DNA of 64,000 bases. Source: Paracoccus gahaiensis. Lineage in GTDB: Bacteria; Pseudomonadota; Alphaproteobacteria; Rhodobacterales; Rhodobacteraceae. The translations under genes and the position numbers were made by a program. The stretch covers positions 1 to 64,000 of the forward strand of contig NZ_SUNI01000014.1 in assembly GCF_005048225.1 (NCBI RefSeq). The letters are read 5' to 3'. The notes below the pieces were generated by a model that saw nothing but the letters and a program-made list of their open reading frames with translations, ran no database searches and was not told the DNA's origin. Shown here piece after piece: positions 54,296 to 63,448 of the stretch; positions within the stretch are counted from its first letter, which is position 1; each line of letters starts with the position of its first letter.

Positions 54296-56410
54296 ATGGA
54301 GGACCGCGAGGGGCGCATCGGCTATTGGGTCTCGGGGGTGGCGCACGGGTCGCTGATCCTCTGGGCGATCCTGGGCGGCGCGCTGTTCCGGCCCCAGCCC
54401 GACCATCCGGTGCGCACGACGCAGGTCTCGACCGTCAGCGGCGCCGAGTTCGAGGCGATGGCTGCCGCCGCACGCGGGGCAGGGCCGGTGGGCGCCGAGG
54501 CGACCGCGGTGGCCAGCCTGCCAGATCCGGTGGACCCCGACGAGGACGGGGCCGCACGCCCCGTCGATGCCGCGCCCCCGCAGACGGGCCAGGCCGAGGC
54601 GCTGCCGGCGCCCGATGCCGCCGAGGCGCAGCCCGACCTGAGCGATTTCGCGCCCACGATGCCCGTCGACGTGGCGACCGACCTGCCCGCGCCAAGCGCC
54701 AACCAGACCGCCGGGGCCGAGGCGCCTCCCGCGATGCCCGACACCCCCACAGCACCTCTGGCCGAGGCCCAGCCCACGCAGCCTGCCCAGCCTGCCGCGC
54801 CCATGGCGGACGCCCCGGCGGTGCCGGTCGCGCCGCGATCCGTCCTGGCGCTGGACGCCTCGCCCCGCCCGCAGGACCGGCCCGCCGGTCTGGTCGAGGC
54901 CTTCAACCGCCGCGTGGCGCAGGCCGAGGCCGAGCAGCAGGCGGCTTTGGTGGCGGAACGTGAGGCCGCCGAGGCGCAGCAGCAGGCCGCCGAAGCCGCA
55001 CGGCAGCAGGCCGCCAATGCCGCCGCCGAGGCCGAACGTCAGGCCGCTGCTGACGCCGCCGCTGCCGCCGCGGCGGAGCAGGAACTGGCCGCCGAGCGTG
55101 AGGCTGCGGCAGAAGCTGAACGCCAAGCTGCCGCCGAGGCGGAGGCCGACGCGGCGCGCCAAGCAGCAGCGGAGGCGGAAGCACAGGCCGAGCGCCAGGC
55201 CGCCGCCGATGCGGCAGCGGCTGCCGAGGCCGAACAGCAGGCTGCCGCCGAGGCGGCAGCACAGGCCGCTGCCGACGCCGCGCGCCAGGCTGCAGCGGAT
55301 GCCGCTGAAGAGGAACGTCAGGCAGCGGCAGAGGCGGAGCGTCAGGCCGCCGCCGACGCGGAAGCGGAGCGCCTTGCCGCCGCAGAGGCAGCAGCCGAAG
55401 CCGAACGTCAGGCTGCCGTCGACGCGGAAGCGGAAGCGGAGCGGCTTGCCGCTGCGGAAGCTGCGGCCGAGGCAGAGCGTCAGGCTGCGGAGGCTGCCGA
55501 AGCCGAGGCGGAACGTCAGGCGGCAGCCGAGGCCGCCGCTGAAGCCGAACGCCAGGCTGCTGCGGAAGCTGAGGCCGAGGCAGAGCGCCAAGCAGCAGCC
55601 GCCGAAGCGGAACGTCAGGCAGAGGCCGAACGCCAAGCTGCGGCTGCCGAGGCGGAGCGTCAGGCAGAAGCCGCGCGCCAAGCGGCAGCTGCCGAAGCGG
55701 AACGCCAAGCAGAAGCCGCGCGCCAGGCCGCCGCCGACGCGGAACGTCAGGCCGCCGCCGAAGCTGCTGCGCGGGCCGAGGCCGACCGGCAGGCGCTGGA
55801 GGATGCGCTGCGCGAGGCGCAGTCGGGCGGCGGGGGGCAGGACACGGCCTCGACCGGTCAGACCCCGGGCGGCGAGACGCAGACGATCGAGGGGGGCAGC
55901 GGCGCTTCGGCGGGGCTCGATCCGCTGGCCGCCGCGCTGGCGGGGGCGATGGCCGGGACCGGCGCCTCGGCGGATCCCGCGAACGATCCCTCGGGCCCGC
56001 CTGCGGACATGATGCGCCTGACCCCGGGCCCGATCGATCAGATCCAAACCACGCCGCTGGCCGATCCGGGGGCGGGGCTGCCGATGGGCGATCCGCTGAC
56101 CCTGTCGGAGCGCGACGGGCTGCGCTTTGCCATCCAGAACTGCTGGAACATGGGCGCGCTGTCGGTCGAGGCCTCGCAGATGACCGTCTCGGTCGGCTTC
56201 ACGCTGTCGCCCGACGGCCAGCCCGACCAGGACAGCCTGCGCCTTGCCGGCTTTCAGGGCGGCAGCGAGACCGCCGCCCAGCAGGCCTTCGAGGTCGCGC
56301 GTCGCGCCATCCTGATGTGCGGGCGTGCAGGCTTCGATCTGCCGGCCTCGAAATACGGGCGCTGGCGCGATGTCGTGGTCGATTTCCGGCCCGGCGGCGT
56401 CACGTTCTGA
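54296..56410 (+). CDS. tolA: TolA-type protein with very long Ala/Glu/Gln coiled coil
   Basis: A 704-residue protein that links the inner membrane motor to Pal and the outer membrane. The N terminus has one membrane helix (VAHGSLILWAILGGALF), then a Pro/Ala-rich part to about 200. From about 205 to 505 there is an almost pure AEAERQAA-type repeat that should form one long helix of roughly 300 residues. The C-terminal 100 residues are a TolA/TonB-like domain with FAIQNCWNMGAL and a paired cysteine in AILMCGRAGFDL. TolA is commonly 350-420 residues, so the helix is much enlarged. It starts 3 bases after tolR. Confidence 0.9.
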   Translation: MEDREGRIGYWVSGVAHGSLILWAILGGALFRPQPDHPVRTTQVSTVSGAEFEAMAAAARGAGPVGAEATAVASLPDPVDPDEDGAARPVDAAPPQTGQAEALPAPDAAEAQPDLSDFAPTMPVDVATDLPAPSANQTAGAEAPPAMPDTPTAPLAEAQPTQPAQPAAPMADAPAVPVAPRSVLALDASPRPQDRPAGLVEAFNRRVAQAEAEQQAALVAEREAAEAQQQAAEAARQQAANAAAEAERQAAADAAAAAAAEQELAAEREAAAEAERQAAAEAEADAARQAAAEAEAQAERQAAADAAAAAEAEQQAAAEAAAQAAADAARQAAADAAEEERQAAAEAERQAAADAEAERLAAAEAAAEAERQAAVDAEAEAERLAAAEAAAEAERQAAEAAEAEAERQAAAEAAAEAERQAAAEAEAEAERQAAAAEAERQAEAERQAAAAEAERQAEAARQAAAAEAERQAEAARQAAADAERQAAAEAAARAEADRQALEDALREAQSGGGGQDTASTGQTPGGETQTIEGGSGASAGLDPLAAALAGAMAGTGASADPANDPSGPPADMMRLTPGPIDQIQTTPLADPGAGLPMGDPLTLSERDGLRFAIQNCWNMGALSVEASQMTVSVGFTLSPDGQPDQDSLRLAGFQGGSETAAQQAFEVARRAILMCGRAGFDLPASKYGRWRDVVVDFRPGGVTF
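54925..55790. repeat. Degenerate repeat region coding the TolA helix
   Basis: Many short units coding AEAERQAA or close variants, mostly 21 to 36 bp long and diverged at third positions, fill this part of tolA. Such a region can change length by recombination while keeping the frame. Confidence 0.7.
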
Positions 56411-56469
56411 GAGCACGCTTGCGGCGGGCGGCCTTTCGCCCGCTGCCGATGAAAGGTAATGACCACGCC

Positions 56470-57789
56470 ATGTTCCGACCCTCGATCCTTGCTTCCGCCC
56501 TCGCCCTGGCCGCAGCCCTGCTGCCGGCCGGACCCCTGCTGGCGCAGGACGCGCCGCTGCGCATCGAGATCACCGACGGCGTGATCGAGCCGATGACCAT
56601 CGCCATTCCCGCCTTCCACGGCGATGCCGAGATCGCCGCCCGCGTCCGCGCGGTGGTGGCCGAGGATCTGACCGGCACCGGCCTTTTCCGCGAGATCCCC
56701 GCCGAGGCGCAGGTCGCGCGGCCCGGCAGCTTTGCCGAGGCGGTCAGCTACGAGGACTGGCGCGCGGTCGACGCACAGGCGCTGGTCTCGGCCGAGGTGC
56801 GGCAGATGGGCGAGAACATCAGCGTGCGGTTCCGGCTGTTCGATGTGGTCTCGGGGCAGCCGCAAGGCGACGGGATGCAGTTCGACGCCCGCGCCAGCGA
56901 CTGGCGCCGCGCCGCGCACAAGATCGCCGACCAGATCTATGCCCGGCTGACCGGCGAGAAGCCCTATTTCGACAGCCGCGTGGCCTTCGTGCAGGAAACC
57001 GGCCCCAAGAACGCCCGCATAAAGCGGATCGGGGTGATGGATTACGACGGCGCCAACATCCTGTGGATGACCGACAGCTCGTCTTTGGTGCTGGCGCCCA
57101 AGTTCTCGCCGGACGGGCGGCGGCTGCTGTACACCAGCTATGACAGCGGCTTTCCGCAGATCCAGCTGATGGACGTGGCCAGCGTCAGCGCCCGGCCCCT
57201 GACGCAGGACGCCTCGACCATGGCCTTCGCGCCGACCTTCAGCCCGGACGGGCGGTGGGTGGCCTATTCGCGCGAGCAGGGCGGCAATACCGACATCTGG
57301 CTGATGGACGTGGCGACCGGAGCGCAGCGGCCGCTGACCAATTCGCCCGCCATCGACACCTCGCCCGGCTTCAGCCCGGACGGGCAGCGCGTGGTCTTCG
57401 AAAGCGACCGCTCGGGGACGCCGCAGCTGTACATCATGGGGCTGGACGGGGCGGAACCCGTGCGCATCAGCTTTGGCGAGGGGCGCTATGGCACCCCCGC
57501 CTGGTCGCCCAAGGGCGACATGGTGGCCTTCACCAAGCAGATCGGCGACCGATTCCATATCGGGGTGATGCGCACCGACGGCTCGTCCGAGCAGATGCTG
57601 ACCGAATCCTTCCTGGACGAGGGGCCGACCTGGGCGCCCAATGGCCGCGTGGTGATGTTCACGCGTGTCACCCCGGGCGGAAACGGCCAGCCCCGGCTGC
57701 ATTCGGTGGACATCACCGGGCGCAACATGCGACCGATGAATCTGGACTTTGCCGCCTCGGACCCGTCCTGGGGACCCCTGATGCCATGA
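56470..57789 (+). CDS. tolB: Tol-Pal system protein TolB
   Basis: A 439-residue periplasmic protein that binds Pal and TolA. It has a signal peptide (MFRPSILASALALAAALLPA), an N-terminal domain with IPAEAQVARPGSF, and a six-bladed beta-propeller with repeated SPDGRR-type turns (FSPDGRRLLYTSY, FSPDGRWVAYSRE, FSPDGQRVVFESD). An in-frame ATG at 56449 is an alternative, but it would place seven polar residues before the signal and has no ribosome site. Confidence 0.94.
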   Translation: MFRPSILASALALAAALLPAGPLLAQDAPLRIEITDGVIEPMTIAIPAFHGDAEIAARVRAVVAEDLTGTGLFREIPAEAQVARPGSFAEAVSYEDWRAVDAQALVSAEVRQMGENISVRFRLFDVVSGQPQGDGMQFDARASDWRRAAHKIADQIYARLTGEKPYFDSRVAFVQETGPKNARIKRIGVMDYDGANILWMTDSSSLVLAPKFSPDGRRLLYTSYDSGFPQIQLMDVASVSARPLTQDASTMAFAPTFSPDGRWVAYSREQGGNTDIWLMDVATGAQRPLTNSPAIDTSPGFSPDGQRVVFESDRSGTPQLYIMGLDGAEPVRISFGEGRYGTPAWSPKGDMVAFTKQIGDRFHIGVMRTDGSSEQMLTESFLDEGPTWAPNGRVVMFTRVTPGGNGQPRLHSVDITGRNMRPMNLDFAASDPSWGPLMP

Positions 57790-57796
57790 GGATGAC

Positions 57797-58510
57797 ATGA
57801 TGAACGCCGCCCCGACATCCGCCAAGACATCCGCCCTGCTGGCTGCCCTTCTGGCTCTGGCGGGTTGTGCCCAGCCCGCGCCGCCCGTGGCGGCCCCCGT
57901 CACCGATCCCTATGCCAGCACCGGCAGCGGGGCGGTGTTCCAGGGCGATCTGGCCGGCGGCGTCCTGGGCGCGCAGGCGACCACGCAGTATTTCCAGAGC
58001 GCGATCGGCGACACCGTGCGTTTTCCCGCCGACCAGACGACCCTGACGGCGGAGGCGCGAGAGATCCTGGCCCGGCAGGCCGGCTGGCTGTCCCAGCATG
58101 CGGGCTTCACCGCCGTCGTGCAGGGCCATGCCGAGGAAACCGGCACGCGCGAATATAACCTGGCTTTGGGTGCCCGCCGGGCCAGCGCGGTGCAGGAATA
58201 TCTGGTGGCGCAGGGCGTGGCCCCCGACCGCATCCGCACCCTGTCCTTCGGCAAGGAACGCCCCGCCGCCACCTGTTCGGACGAGGGCTGCTATGCGCAG
58301 AACCGCCGCGTGGTGACGGTGGTGACAGAAGCCGCGCCCGCGGCCCCGATGGTGGTCTCTGCCGCGCCGCAAGCTGGTGGGGCGCAGACCGGCATCACCC
58401 AGACTGCCGCACCCCAAGCCATCGCGCCTCAATCCACCGCACCCCAATCCAACGCACCCCAATCCGCCACGCCCCGGATGGGGACGAGCCCGACCGGGAT
58501 CGGCATGTGA
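57797..58510 (+). CDS. pal: Peptidoglycan-associated lipoprotein Pal with C-terminal tail
   Basis: A 237-residue outer membrane lipoprotein. The lipobox is LALAGC (cysteine near residue 24). The OmpA-like domain (about 70-175) has VRFPADQTTLTAEAREIL and VQGHAEETGTREYNLALGAR and binds peptidoglycan. Most Pal proteins end just after this domain; here about 60 extra residues follow, made of Ala, Pro, Gln and Thr (for example repeated APQS blocks coded by a 15-bp repeat). GAGGATGAC before the double ATG sets the start. Confidence 0.93.
   Translation: MMNAAPTSAKTSALLAALLALAGCAQPAPPVAAPVTDPYASTGSGAVFQGDLAGGVLGAQATTQYFQSAIGDTVRFPADQTTLTAEAREILARQAGWLSQHAGFTAVVQGHAEETGTREYNLALGARRASAVQEYLVAQGVAPDRIRTLSFGKERPAATCSDEGCYAQNRRVVTVVTEAAPAAPMVVSAAPQAGGAQTGITQTAAPQAIAPQSTAPQSNAPQSATPRMGTSPTGIGM
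58430..58474. repeat. 15-bp tandem repeat in the tail of pal
   Basis: Three 15-bp units beginning CAATCC (caatccaccgcaccc and variants) lie side by side and encode the QSTAP, QSNAP and QSATP blocks. A diverged unit lies just before. Confidence 0.75.
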
Positions 58511-59418
58511 TGCGGCTGGCATCGGCCCTGATCCTGGCCTTGGCGCTGCCCTTCGGGGCCTTGGCGCAGGCGGCGCCCGATGCGGCGACGCTGGCCGACA
58601 TGCGCCAGCAGGTGACCGAGTTGCGCGGCCAGTTGCAATCGCTGCGCGCCGAGCTGGTCGCCTCGGGCGCCGCCGGGTTCCAGGCGGCGGGCGGGGCCGG
58701 GGCCATCGACCGCATGAACGCGATGGAGGCGCAGCTGATGCGCCTGACCAACCAGACCGAACAGCTGCAGAACCGCGTCAACCGCATTGCCGGCGATGGC
58801 GAGCGGCGGCTGGCCGATCTGGAATTCCGCCTCTGCGAGGTCGATCCCGCCTGCGATCTGAGCGCGCTGACGGTGCCGCAGGCGCCGACCGGGATGACGC
58901 CGGAACTGGCGCCCTCGCAGCCCGCGGCGGATGGGGGCGGCGGGCCTGCCGCGACCGCCGCCGAGCGGTCCGATTTCGACGCCGCCAGTGCGGTGATGGC
59001 CAGCGGCGATCATGCCCGTGCGGCGCAGATGTTCGCCGATGTGGCCGAGACCCATGCGGGCGGTCCGCTGACCGCCGAGGCGCTGTTCCTGCGCGGCCAG
59101 GCGCTGGACATGGCCGGCCAGCCGCGCGAGGCCGCCACCGCCTGGCTGGAGGGCTTCGCCGCCGATCCCGACGGCGTGCTGGCGGGCGACAGCCTGCTGG
59201 GCATCGCCCGGGTGATCGAGGGGCAGGGCGAGGCCACCGCCGCCTGCCTCTATCTGGCCGAGATCCCGGCCCGCTTTCCCGGCAGCCCGCAGGCGCTGGA
59301 GGCCGAACAGCAGGTGACCCGGCTTGGCTGCGGCATCACCGATCTGGGCGCGCTGGACCCGCTGCTGGATCCCACGCTGGACCCCGAGGCGGCCGCCGAT
59401 CTGGCCGAACACCAGTGA
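58510..59418 (+). CDS. cpoB: Cell division coordinator CpoB (YbgF)
   Basis: A 302-residue periplasmic protein that joins cell-wall synthesis to Tol-driven constriction. It has a signal peptide (MRLASALILALALPFGALAQ), a coiled coil at about 28-100 (DMRQQVTELRGQLQSLRAEL) and tetratricopeptide-like repeats from about 155 (ADVAETHAGGPLTAEALFLR). A GTG lies directly before the ATG; the ATG is used because it overlaps the pal stop by one base (TGATG). The end overlaps tilS by 4 bases. Confidence 0.9.
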   Translation: MRLASALILALALPFGALAQAAPDAATLADMRQQVTELRGQLQSLRAELVASGAAGFQAAGGAGAIDRMNAMEAQLMRLTNQTEQLQNRVNRIAGDGERRLADLEFRLCEVDPACDLSALTVPQAPTGMTPELAPSQPAADGGGGPAATAAERSDFDAASAVMASGDHARAAQMFADVAETHAGGPLTAEALFLRGQALDMAGQPREAATAWLEGFAADPDGVLAGDSLLGIARVIEGQGEATAACLYLAEIPARFPGSPQALEAEQQVTRLGCGITDLGALDPLLDPTLDPEAAADLAEHQ

Positions 59419-60641
59419 CGGGCGACCCCGCCGGCCGCATCCTGGCCGCGCTGGACCGGCTGGCCGGAGATCTTCCGGCCCTGGGACTTGCGGTCTCGGG
59501 CGGAGGCGATTCGATCGCGATGATGCATGTGGCCGCCGAATGGGCGCGGGGCCGGCGGCTGATGGTGGCCACGGTCGATCACGGCCTGCGCGAGGGCAGC
59601 GCCGAGGAGGCCGACGAGGTCGCCCGCGCCGCCCGCGCCCTGGGCCTGCCCCATGCCATCCTGCTGTGGCGCCGCGACACGCAGCAAGGCAACCTGATGG
59701 CCCAGGCCCGCGACGCGCGGCTGCGGCTGCTGTCGGGCTGGGCACAGCGCAACGAGCTGCCCGCCGTGGCGCTTGGCCACACCGCCAACGACCTGGCCGA
59801 GACGCTGGTCATGCGGCTGGCGCGGGGCTCGGGGATCGACGGGCTGGCGGCCATGGCCGAATGGCGCGACGCCTTCGGGATGCGCTGGCTGCGCCCGATG
59901 CTGGGCGCGGGCCGGGCCGATCTGCGCGACTGGCTGAGTGCACGCGGCATCGGCTGGATCGACGATCCCACCAACGACAATGCCGATTACGACCGCGTGC
60001 GCGCCCGGCAGGCCATCGCCTCGCTCGGGCTGGACGTGTCGGGGCTGGCGCGGTCCGCCGGGCATATCGGCGATGCCCGCGACGCACTGTCCGCCTATGC
60101 CGCGCTGGTCTCGAAAGAGGCCGAGGCCGAGCGGGGCAGCCTGACCCTGTCGCGCGCCGCCCTGCGCGAGGCCCCGCCCGAGATCCGCCGCCGCATCCTG
60201 GTCGCCGCCTGCCGGTGGGTCACCGGGGGCGACTATCCGCCGCGCCGCGCGACCCTGCTGCACGCGCTGGAGGCGGTGATGGCGCAGGGGCGGGTGACCT
60301 TGGACGGGGCGATGATCTCTCCGACCGCGACCGGGTTGCGGGTCACGCGCGAGGCCGCCGCCGCGCAGCGTGCCGGGGCCACGACCGACAAAATCTGGGA
60401 CCGCCGCTGGACGATCGGCGGTCTGGCGCCCGGCCAGCATGTCGCGGCGCTTGGCTTCGACGCGCTGTCGCGGCTGCCTTGGCGTGATTCGGGGCTCTTG
60501 CGCGACGAGGCGGCGGCCAGCCCCGCGATCTGGCAGGGCGAGGCGCTGGTGGCCCCTTTGCTGCTGCGCGAAGCGGCGGCCTGGACGATTCGGCCCCTGC
60601 GGGGCGCGGCAGATTTCCGCAGGCTGGTGAAGGCGCATTGA
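59415..60641 (+). CDS. tilS: tRNA(Ile)-lysidine synthetase
   Basis: A 408-residue enzyme that puts lysine on C34 of tRNA-Ile2 with ATP, so that it reads AUA. The PP-loop is SGGGDSIAM (canonical SGGxDS), followed by ATVDHGLREGSAEEA and GHTANDLAETLVMRLARGSG. The start is GTG at 59415, overlapping cpoB by 4 bases (GTGA); an upstream ATG in this frame does not exist near the motif. It is usual in this group to find tilS next to ftsH. The stop overlaps the predicted ftsH promoter. Confidence 0.93.
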   Translation: MTGDPAGRILAALDRLAGDLPALGLAVSGGGDSIAMMHVAAEWARGRRLMVATVDHGLREGSAEEADEVARAARALGLPHAILLWRRDTQQGNLMAQARDARLRLLSGWAQRNELPAVALGHTANDLAETLVMRLARGSGIDGLAAMAEWRDAFGMRWLRPMLGAGRADLRDWLSARGIGWIDDPTNDNADYDRVRARQAIASLGLDVSGLARSAGHIGDARDALSAYAALVSKEAEAERGSLTLSRAALREAPPEIRRRILVAACRWVTGGDYPPRRATLLHALEAVMAQGRVTLDGAMISPTATGLRVTREAAAAQRAGATTDKIWDRRWTIGGLAPGQHVAALGFDALSRLPWRDSGLLRDEAAASPAIWQGEALVAPLLLREAAAWTIRPLRGAADFRRLVKAH

Positions 60642-60667
60642 ACCTGCGCGAATAATCCCTATTTTCT
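60637..60667 (+). promoter_or_regulatory. Heat-shock (RpoH) type promoter of ftsH
   Basis: ATTG at 60637-60640, 17 bases, then CCTATTTTCT at 60658-60667. This agrees with the alphaproteobacterial heat-shock consensus CTTG-N17/18-CYTATnTnnG in all but the first and last bases. It lies across the tilS stop, about 30 bases before the ftsH ribosome site. FtsH is a heat-shock protein in many bacteria. Confidence 0.5.
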
Positions 60668-60698
60668 GTTCAAACCATATTCCGCCGGAGGACCCTTT

Positions 60699-62594
60699 TT
60701 GGGCAATGCACGCAACTTCGCCTTCTGGGTGGTACTGTTCCTGATGATCCTGGCCCTGTTCAACCTGTTCAGCGACGGGTCGAACACCATGAACAGCCGC
60801 CAGATCAGCTATTCCGACTTCATCCAGCGCGTGCAGAACGATCAGGTCACCGCCGTGACGATCGACGGCGAGGATGTCGCGATCACCGGCGTCGACGGCC
60901 AGCAATTCGCCACCGTCCGCCCGATGGGCGAGGATATCAGCGACCGGCTGATCCAGCAGGGCGTGGATGTGCGGGTCGTCAAGCAGCAGAGCAGCGGCTT
61001 CATGTCGATGCTGGGCGTGTGGCTGCCCTTCATCCTGCTGATCGGGGTCTGGATCTTCTTCATGAACCGCATGCAGGGCGGTGGCAAAGGCGGGGCGATG
61101 GGCTTTGGCAAGTCCAAGGCAAAGCTCTTGACCGAAAAGCATGGCCGCGTGACCTTCGACGACGTGGCCGGCATCGATGAGGCCAAGGAAGAGCTGGAAG
61201 AGATCGTCGAATTCCTGCGCAACCCGCAGAAGTTCAGCCGCTTGGGCGGCAAGATCCCCAAAGGCGCGCTGCTGGTCGGCCCTCCGGGCACCGGCAAGAC
61301 GCTCTTGGCCCGTGCCATCGCGGGCGAGGCGGGCGTGCCCTTCTTCACCATCTCGGGGTCCGATTTCGTCGAGATGTTCGTTGGCGTCGGCGCCAGCCGC
61401 GTGCGCGACATGTTCGAGCAGGCCAAGAAATCCGCCCCCTGCATCCTCTTCATCGACGAGATCGATGCGGTGGGCCGGGCGCGCGGCGTGGGCATCGGTG
61501 GCGGCAATGACGAGCGCGAGCAGACCCTGAACCAGCTTCTGGTCGAGATGGACGGGTTCGAGGCCAATGAAGGCATCATCATCATCGCCGCGACTAACCG
61601 CAAGGACGTGCTGGACCCCGCGCTGCTGCGCCCGGGCCGCTTCGACCGCCAGATTCACGTGCCCAACCCCGACATCAAGGGCCGTGAGAAGATTCTCTCC
61701 GTCCACTCGCGCAAGGTCCCGGTCGGCCCCGATGTGGACCTGCGCCTGATCGCGCGCGGCACGCCGGGCTTCTCGGGCGCCGACCTGATGAACCTGGTGA
61801 ACGAGGCGGCGCTGACCGCTGCCCGCATCGGTCGCCGCTTCGTCAGCATGGCCGATTTCGAAAGCGCCAAGGACAAGGTGATGCTGGGGGTCGAACGCCG
61901 CAGTCTCGTGCTGACGCCCGAGCAGAAGGAAAAGACCGCCTATCACGAGGCAGGTCATGCCGTCGTCGGCCTGTCGCTGCCCAAATGCGATCCGGTCTAC
62001 AAGGCGACGATCATCCCGCGCGGCGGGGCCTTGGGCATGGTCGTCAGCCTGCCCGAGATGGACCGCTTGAACTTCCACAAGGACGAGGCCAAGCAGAAGA
62101 TCACCATGACCATGGCCGGCAAGGCTGCCGAGATCATCAAGTACGGTGAGGAAGGCGTCTCGAACGGCCCCGCGGGCGACATCCAGCAGGCCAGCGCGCT
62201 GGCCCGGGCGATGGTCATGCGGTGGGGAATGTCCGACAAGGTCGGCGCGGTGGACTACGCCGAGGCGCATGAGGGCTACAATGGCAGCACCGGCGGCTTC
62301 TCGGTCTCGGCGGCGACCAAGGAGCTGATCGAGCAGGAGGTCCGCGACCTGATCGAGGAGGGCTATCAGGAAGCCTATCGAATCCTCATCGAGAAAGAGG
62401 TCGAATTCGAGCGCATGGCCCGGGGCCTGCTGGAATACGAGACCCTGACCGGCGAGGAAATCGCCCGCATCCTGCGCGGTGACGCGCTGGACGGCGGCGA
62501 TGACGACACGCCGCCCAGCCTGATCCCGGCGGTCACGGCGATCCCCAAGACGGGTGCCGCGCCGAGCCCCGGCGGAGATCCCGCCCCGGCCTGA
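60699..62594 (+). CDS. ftsH: ATP-dependent zinc metalloprotease FtsH
   Basis: A 631-residue membrane-anchored AAA+ protease that works as a hexamer on membrane and short-lived cytoplasmic proteins. Two N-terminal helices ([18 protein letters not shown] and [19 protein letters not shown]) enclose a periplasmic domain. Walker A is [13 protein letters not shown], Walker [14 protein letters not shown], the arginine finger region [12 protein letters not shown], and the zinc motif HEAGH. It starts with TTG at 60699: GGAGG at 60686-60690 has ideal spacing, and the next ATG lies after the first helix. A terminator follows, so the transcript ends here. Confidence 0.95.
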   Translation: MGNARNFAFWVVLFLMILALFNLFSDGSNTMNSRQISYSDFIQRVQNDQVTAVTIDGEDVAITGVDGQQFATVRPMGEDISDRLIQQGVDVRVVKQQSSGFMSMLGVWLPFILLIGVWIFFMNRMQGGGKGGAMGFGKSKAKLLTEKHGRVTFDDVAGIDEAKEELEEIVEFLRNPQKFSRLGGKIPKGALLVGPPGTGKTLLARAIAGEAGVPFFTISGSDFVEMFVGVGASRVRDMFEQAKKSAPCILFIDEIDAVGRARGVGIGGGNDEREQTLNQLLVEMDGFEANEGIIIIAATNRKDVLDPALLRPGRFDRQIHVPNPDIKGREKILSVHSRKVPVGPDVDLRLIARGTPGFSGADLMNLVNEAALTAARIGRRFVSMADFESAKDKVMLGVERRSLVLTPEQKEKTAYHEAGHAVVGLSLPKCDPVYKATIIPRGGALGMVVSLPEMDRLNFHKDEAKQKITMTMAGKAAEIIKYGEEGVSNGPAGDIQQASALARAMVMRWGMSDKVGAVDYAEAHEGYNGSTGGFSVSAATKELIEQEVRDLIEEGYQEAYRILIEKEVEFERMARGLLEYETLTGEEIARILRGDALDGGDDDTPPSLIPAVTAIPKTGAAPSPGGDPAPA

Positions 62595-62620
62595 GAAAAA
62601 AATCACTGTCTGACAAAGGG

Positions 62621-62648
62621 AACCCCGGCCTGCGGCCGGGGTTCTTTT
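62621..62648 (+). terminator. Terminator of ftsH
   Basis: A 10-bp perfect stem (AACCCCGGCC with GGCCGGGGTT) and 3-base loop followed by CTTTT, 26 bases after the ftsH stop. Confidence 0.85.
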
Positions 62649-62877
62649 GCATATGGCCCCGGGCTTTTCAGCAGGACATCCTGTCTCGGGACCTGTTCAG
62701 GCCGTTGGCTGCCATATCCCGCGCAACTTTGTCCCTGCTCGGGGAAGTGATCGTTTTGTTCCGAGTCATTGTTTTCAAAGAAAATTCATCGGGCCTTTGC
62801 CCGGCGCAGCGGCGGGCCATGCCGCGCGCTAACATAGACTAAATGGTCCTGATTTTACGTGGAAGTTTCCTGTGCGA

Positions 62878-62889
62878 TACAATATTGCA
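62878..62889. promoter_or_regulatory. OhrR-box-like operator
   Basis: TACAATATTGCA, a near-perfect palindrome around CAATATTG, 55 bases before the MarR-type start. OhrR proteins bind AT-rich boxes of the TACAATT-AATTGTA kind, so self-control is likely. Inference from consensus and place. Confidence 0.4.
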
Positions 62890-62943
62890 GACAATGCAAC
62901 ATCGGCCAGTCAGCCTGGCAGCGACCCATTCCGGAACGACCCC

Positions 62944-63402
62944 ATGCCCCAGCAGCCTGCGATGCACGATTCTTCACCTTTTGATTGCACCCTGTGCTTC
63001 GAGATCTACGCCGCCAATCTGGCATTTGGTCGCATCTACAAGCCGCTGCTGGATCCCCTGGGCCTGACCTATCCGCAGTTTCTGGTCATGATGACGCTCT
63101 GGTCCGGGGATGGCCTCAGCGTTGGCGCGATCGGCGATCAGCTGGGTCTGGACAGCAGCACCCTGACGCCCCTGATCAAGCGGCTCGAGGGGGCCGAACT
63201 GGTCACCCGTCGCCGCGATTCGCGCGATGAACGCCGGGTGATCGTTTCGTTGACCGAAAAGGGCGCCCAGCTTGAGGGTCAGTCGGATCAGGTGCTGGCC
63301 AGCATCCGCGACGCGACCGGCCTCAGCGCCCGTGAGGCGGAAAAGCTTCACGACTCGATGCGGCAATTGCGCACCCGTCTGGCCGGGGCCCCGCTGGCCT
63401 AG
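62944..63402 (+). CDS. MarR-family regulator, OhrR-like
   Basis: A 152-residue winged-helix regulator. The N-terminal block LCFEIYAANLAFGRIYKPLL and then LTYPQFLVMMTLW resembles OhrR, where the cysteine of the LCF motif (here C18) senses organic hydroperoxides; a second cysteine lies at 15. The wing has TRRRDSRDERRVIVSLTEKG. No ohr gene follows, as the next gene is chorismate mutase; the target must lie elsewhere. The ATG at 62944 gives the normal length. Confidence 0.8.
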   Translation: MPQQPAMHDSSPFDCTLCFEIYAANLAFGRIYKPLLDPLGLTYPQFLVMMTLWSGDGLSVGAIGDQLGLDSSTLTPLIKRLEGAELVTRRRDSRDERRVIVSLTEKGAQLEGQSDQVLASIRDATGLSAREAEKLHDSMRQLRTRLAGAPLA

Positions 63403-63448
63403 GCACGGGGTTGCGATTTCCGTCCTCCCGGTGCATGGGACGGGAACG

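Larger units (their letters stand above)
62595..62943. other. Intergenic region of 349 bp between ftsH and the MarR-type gene
   Basis: It holds the ftsH terminator at the left end and, from about 62730, a less GC-rich promoter-like region with an operator candidate at 62878. No gene is recognised in it; a short in-frame extension of the MarR-type gene to 62872 runs through the operator and is rejected. Confidence 0.5.

Noticed and set aside
53753..56416. An 887-codon Gly/Leu/Arg-rich frame opposite tolA
   Set aside because: The apparent repeats are the complement of the TolA helix repeats; there is no ribosome site.
56449..56469. Upstream ATG for tolB
   Set aside because: It would put seven polar residues before a good signal peptide and lacks a ribosome site.
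59250..62606. A 1118-codon open frame opposite tilS and ftsH
   Set aside because: It is antisense to tilS and ftsH and has shadow-type composition.
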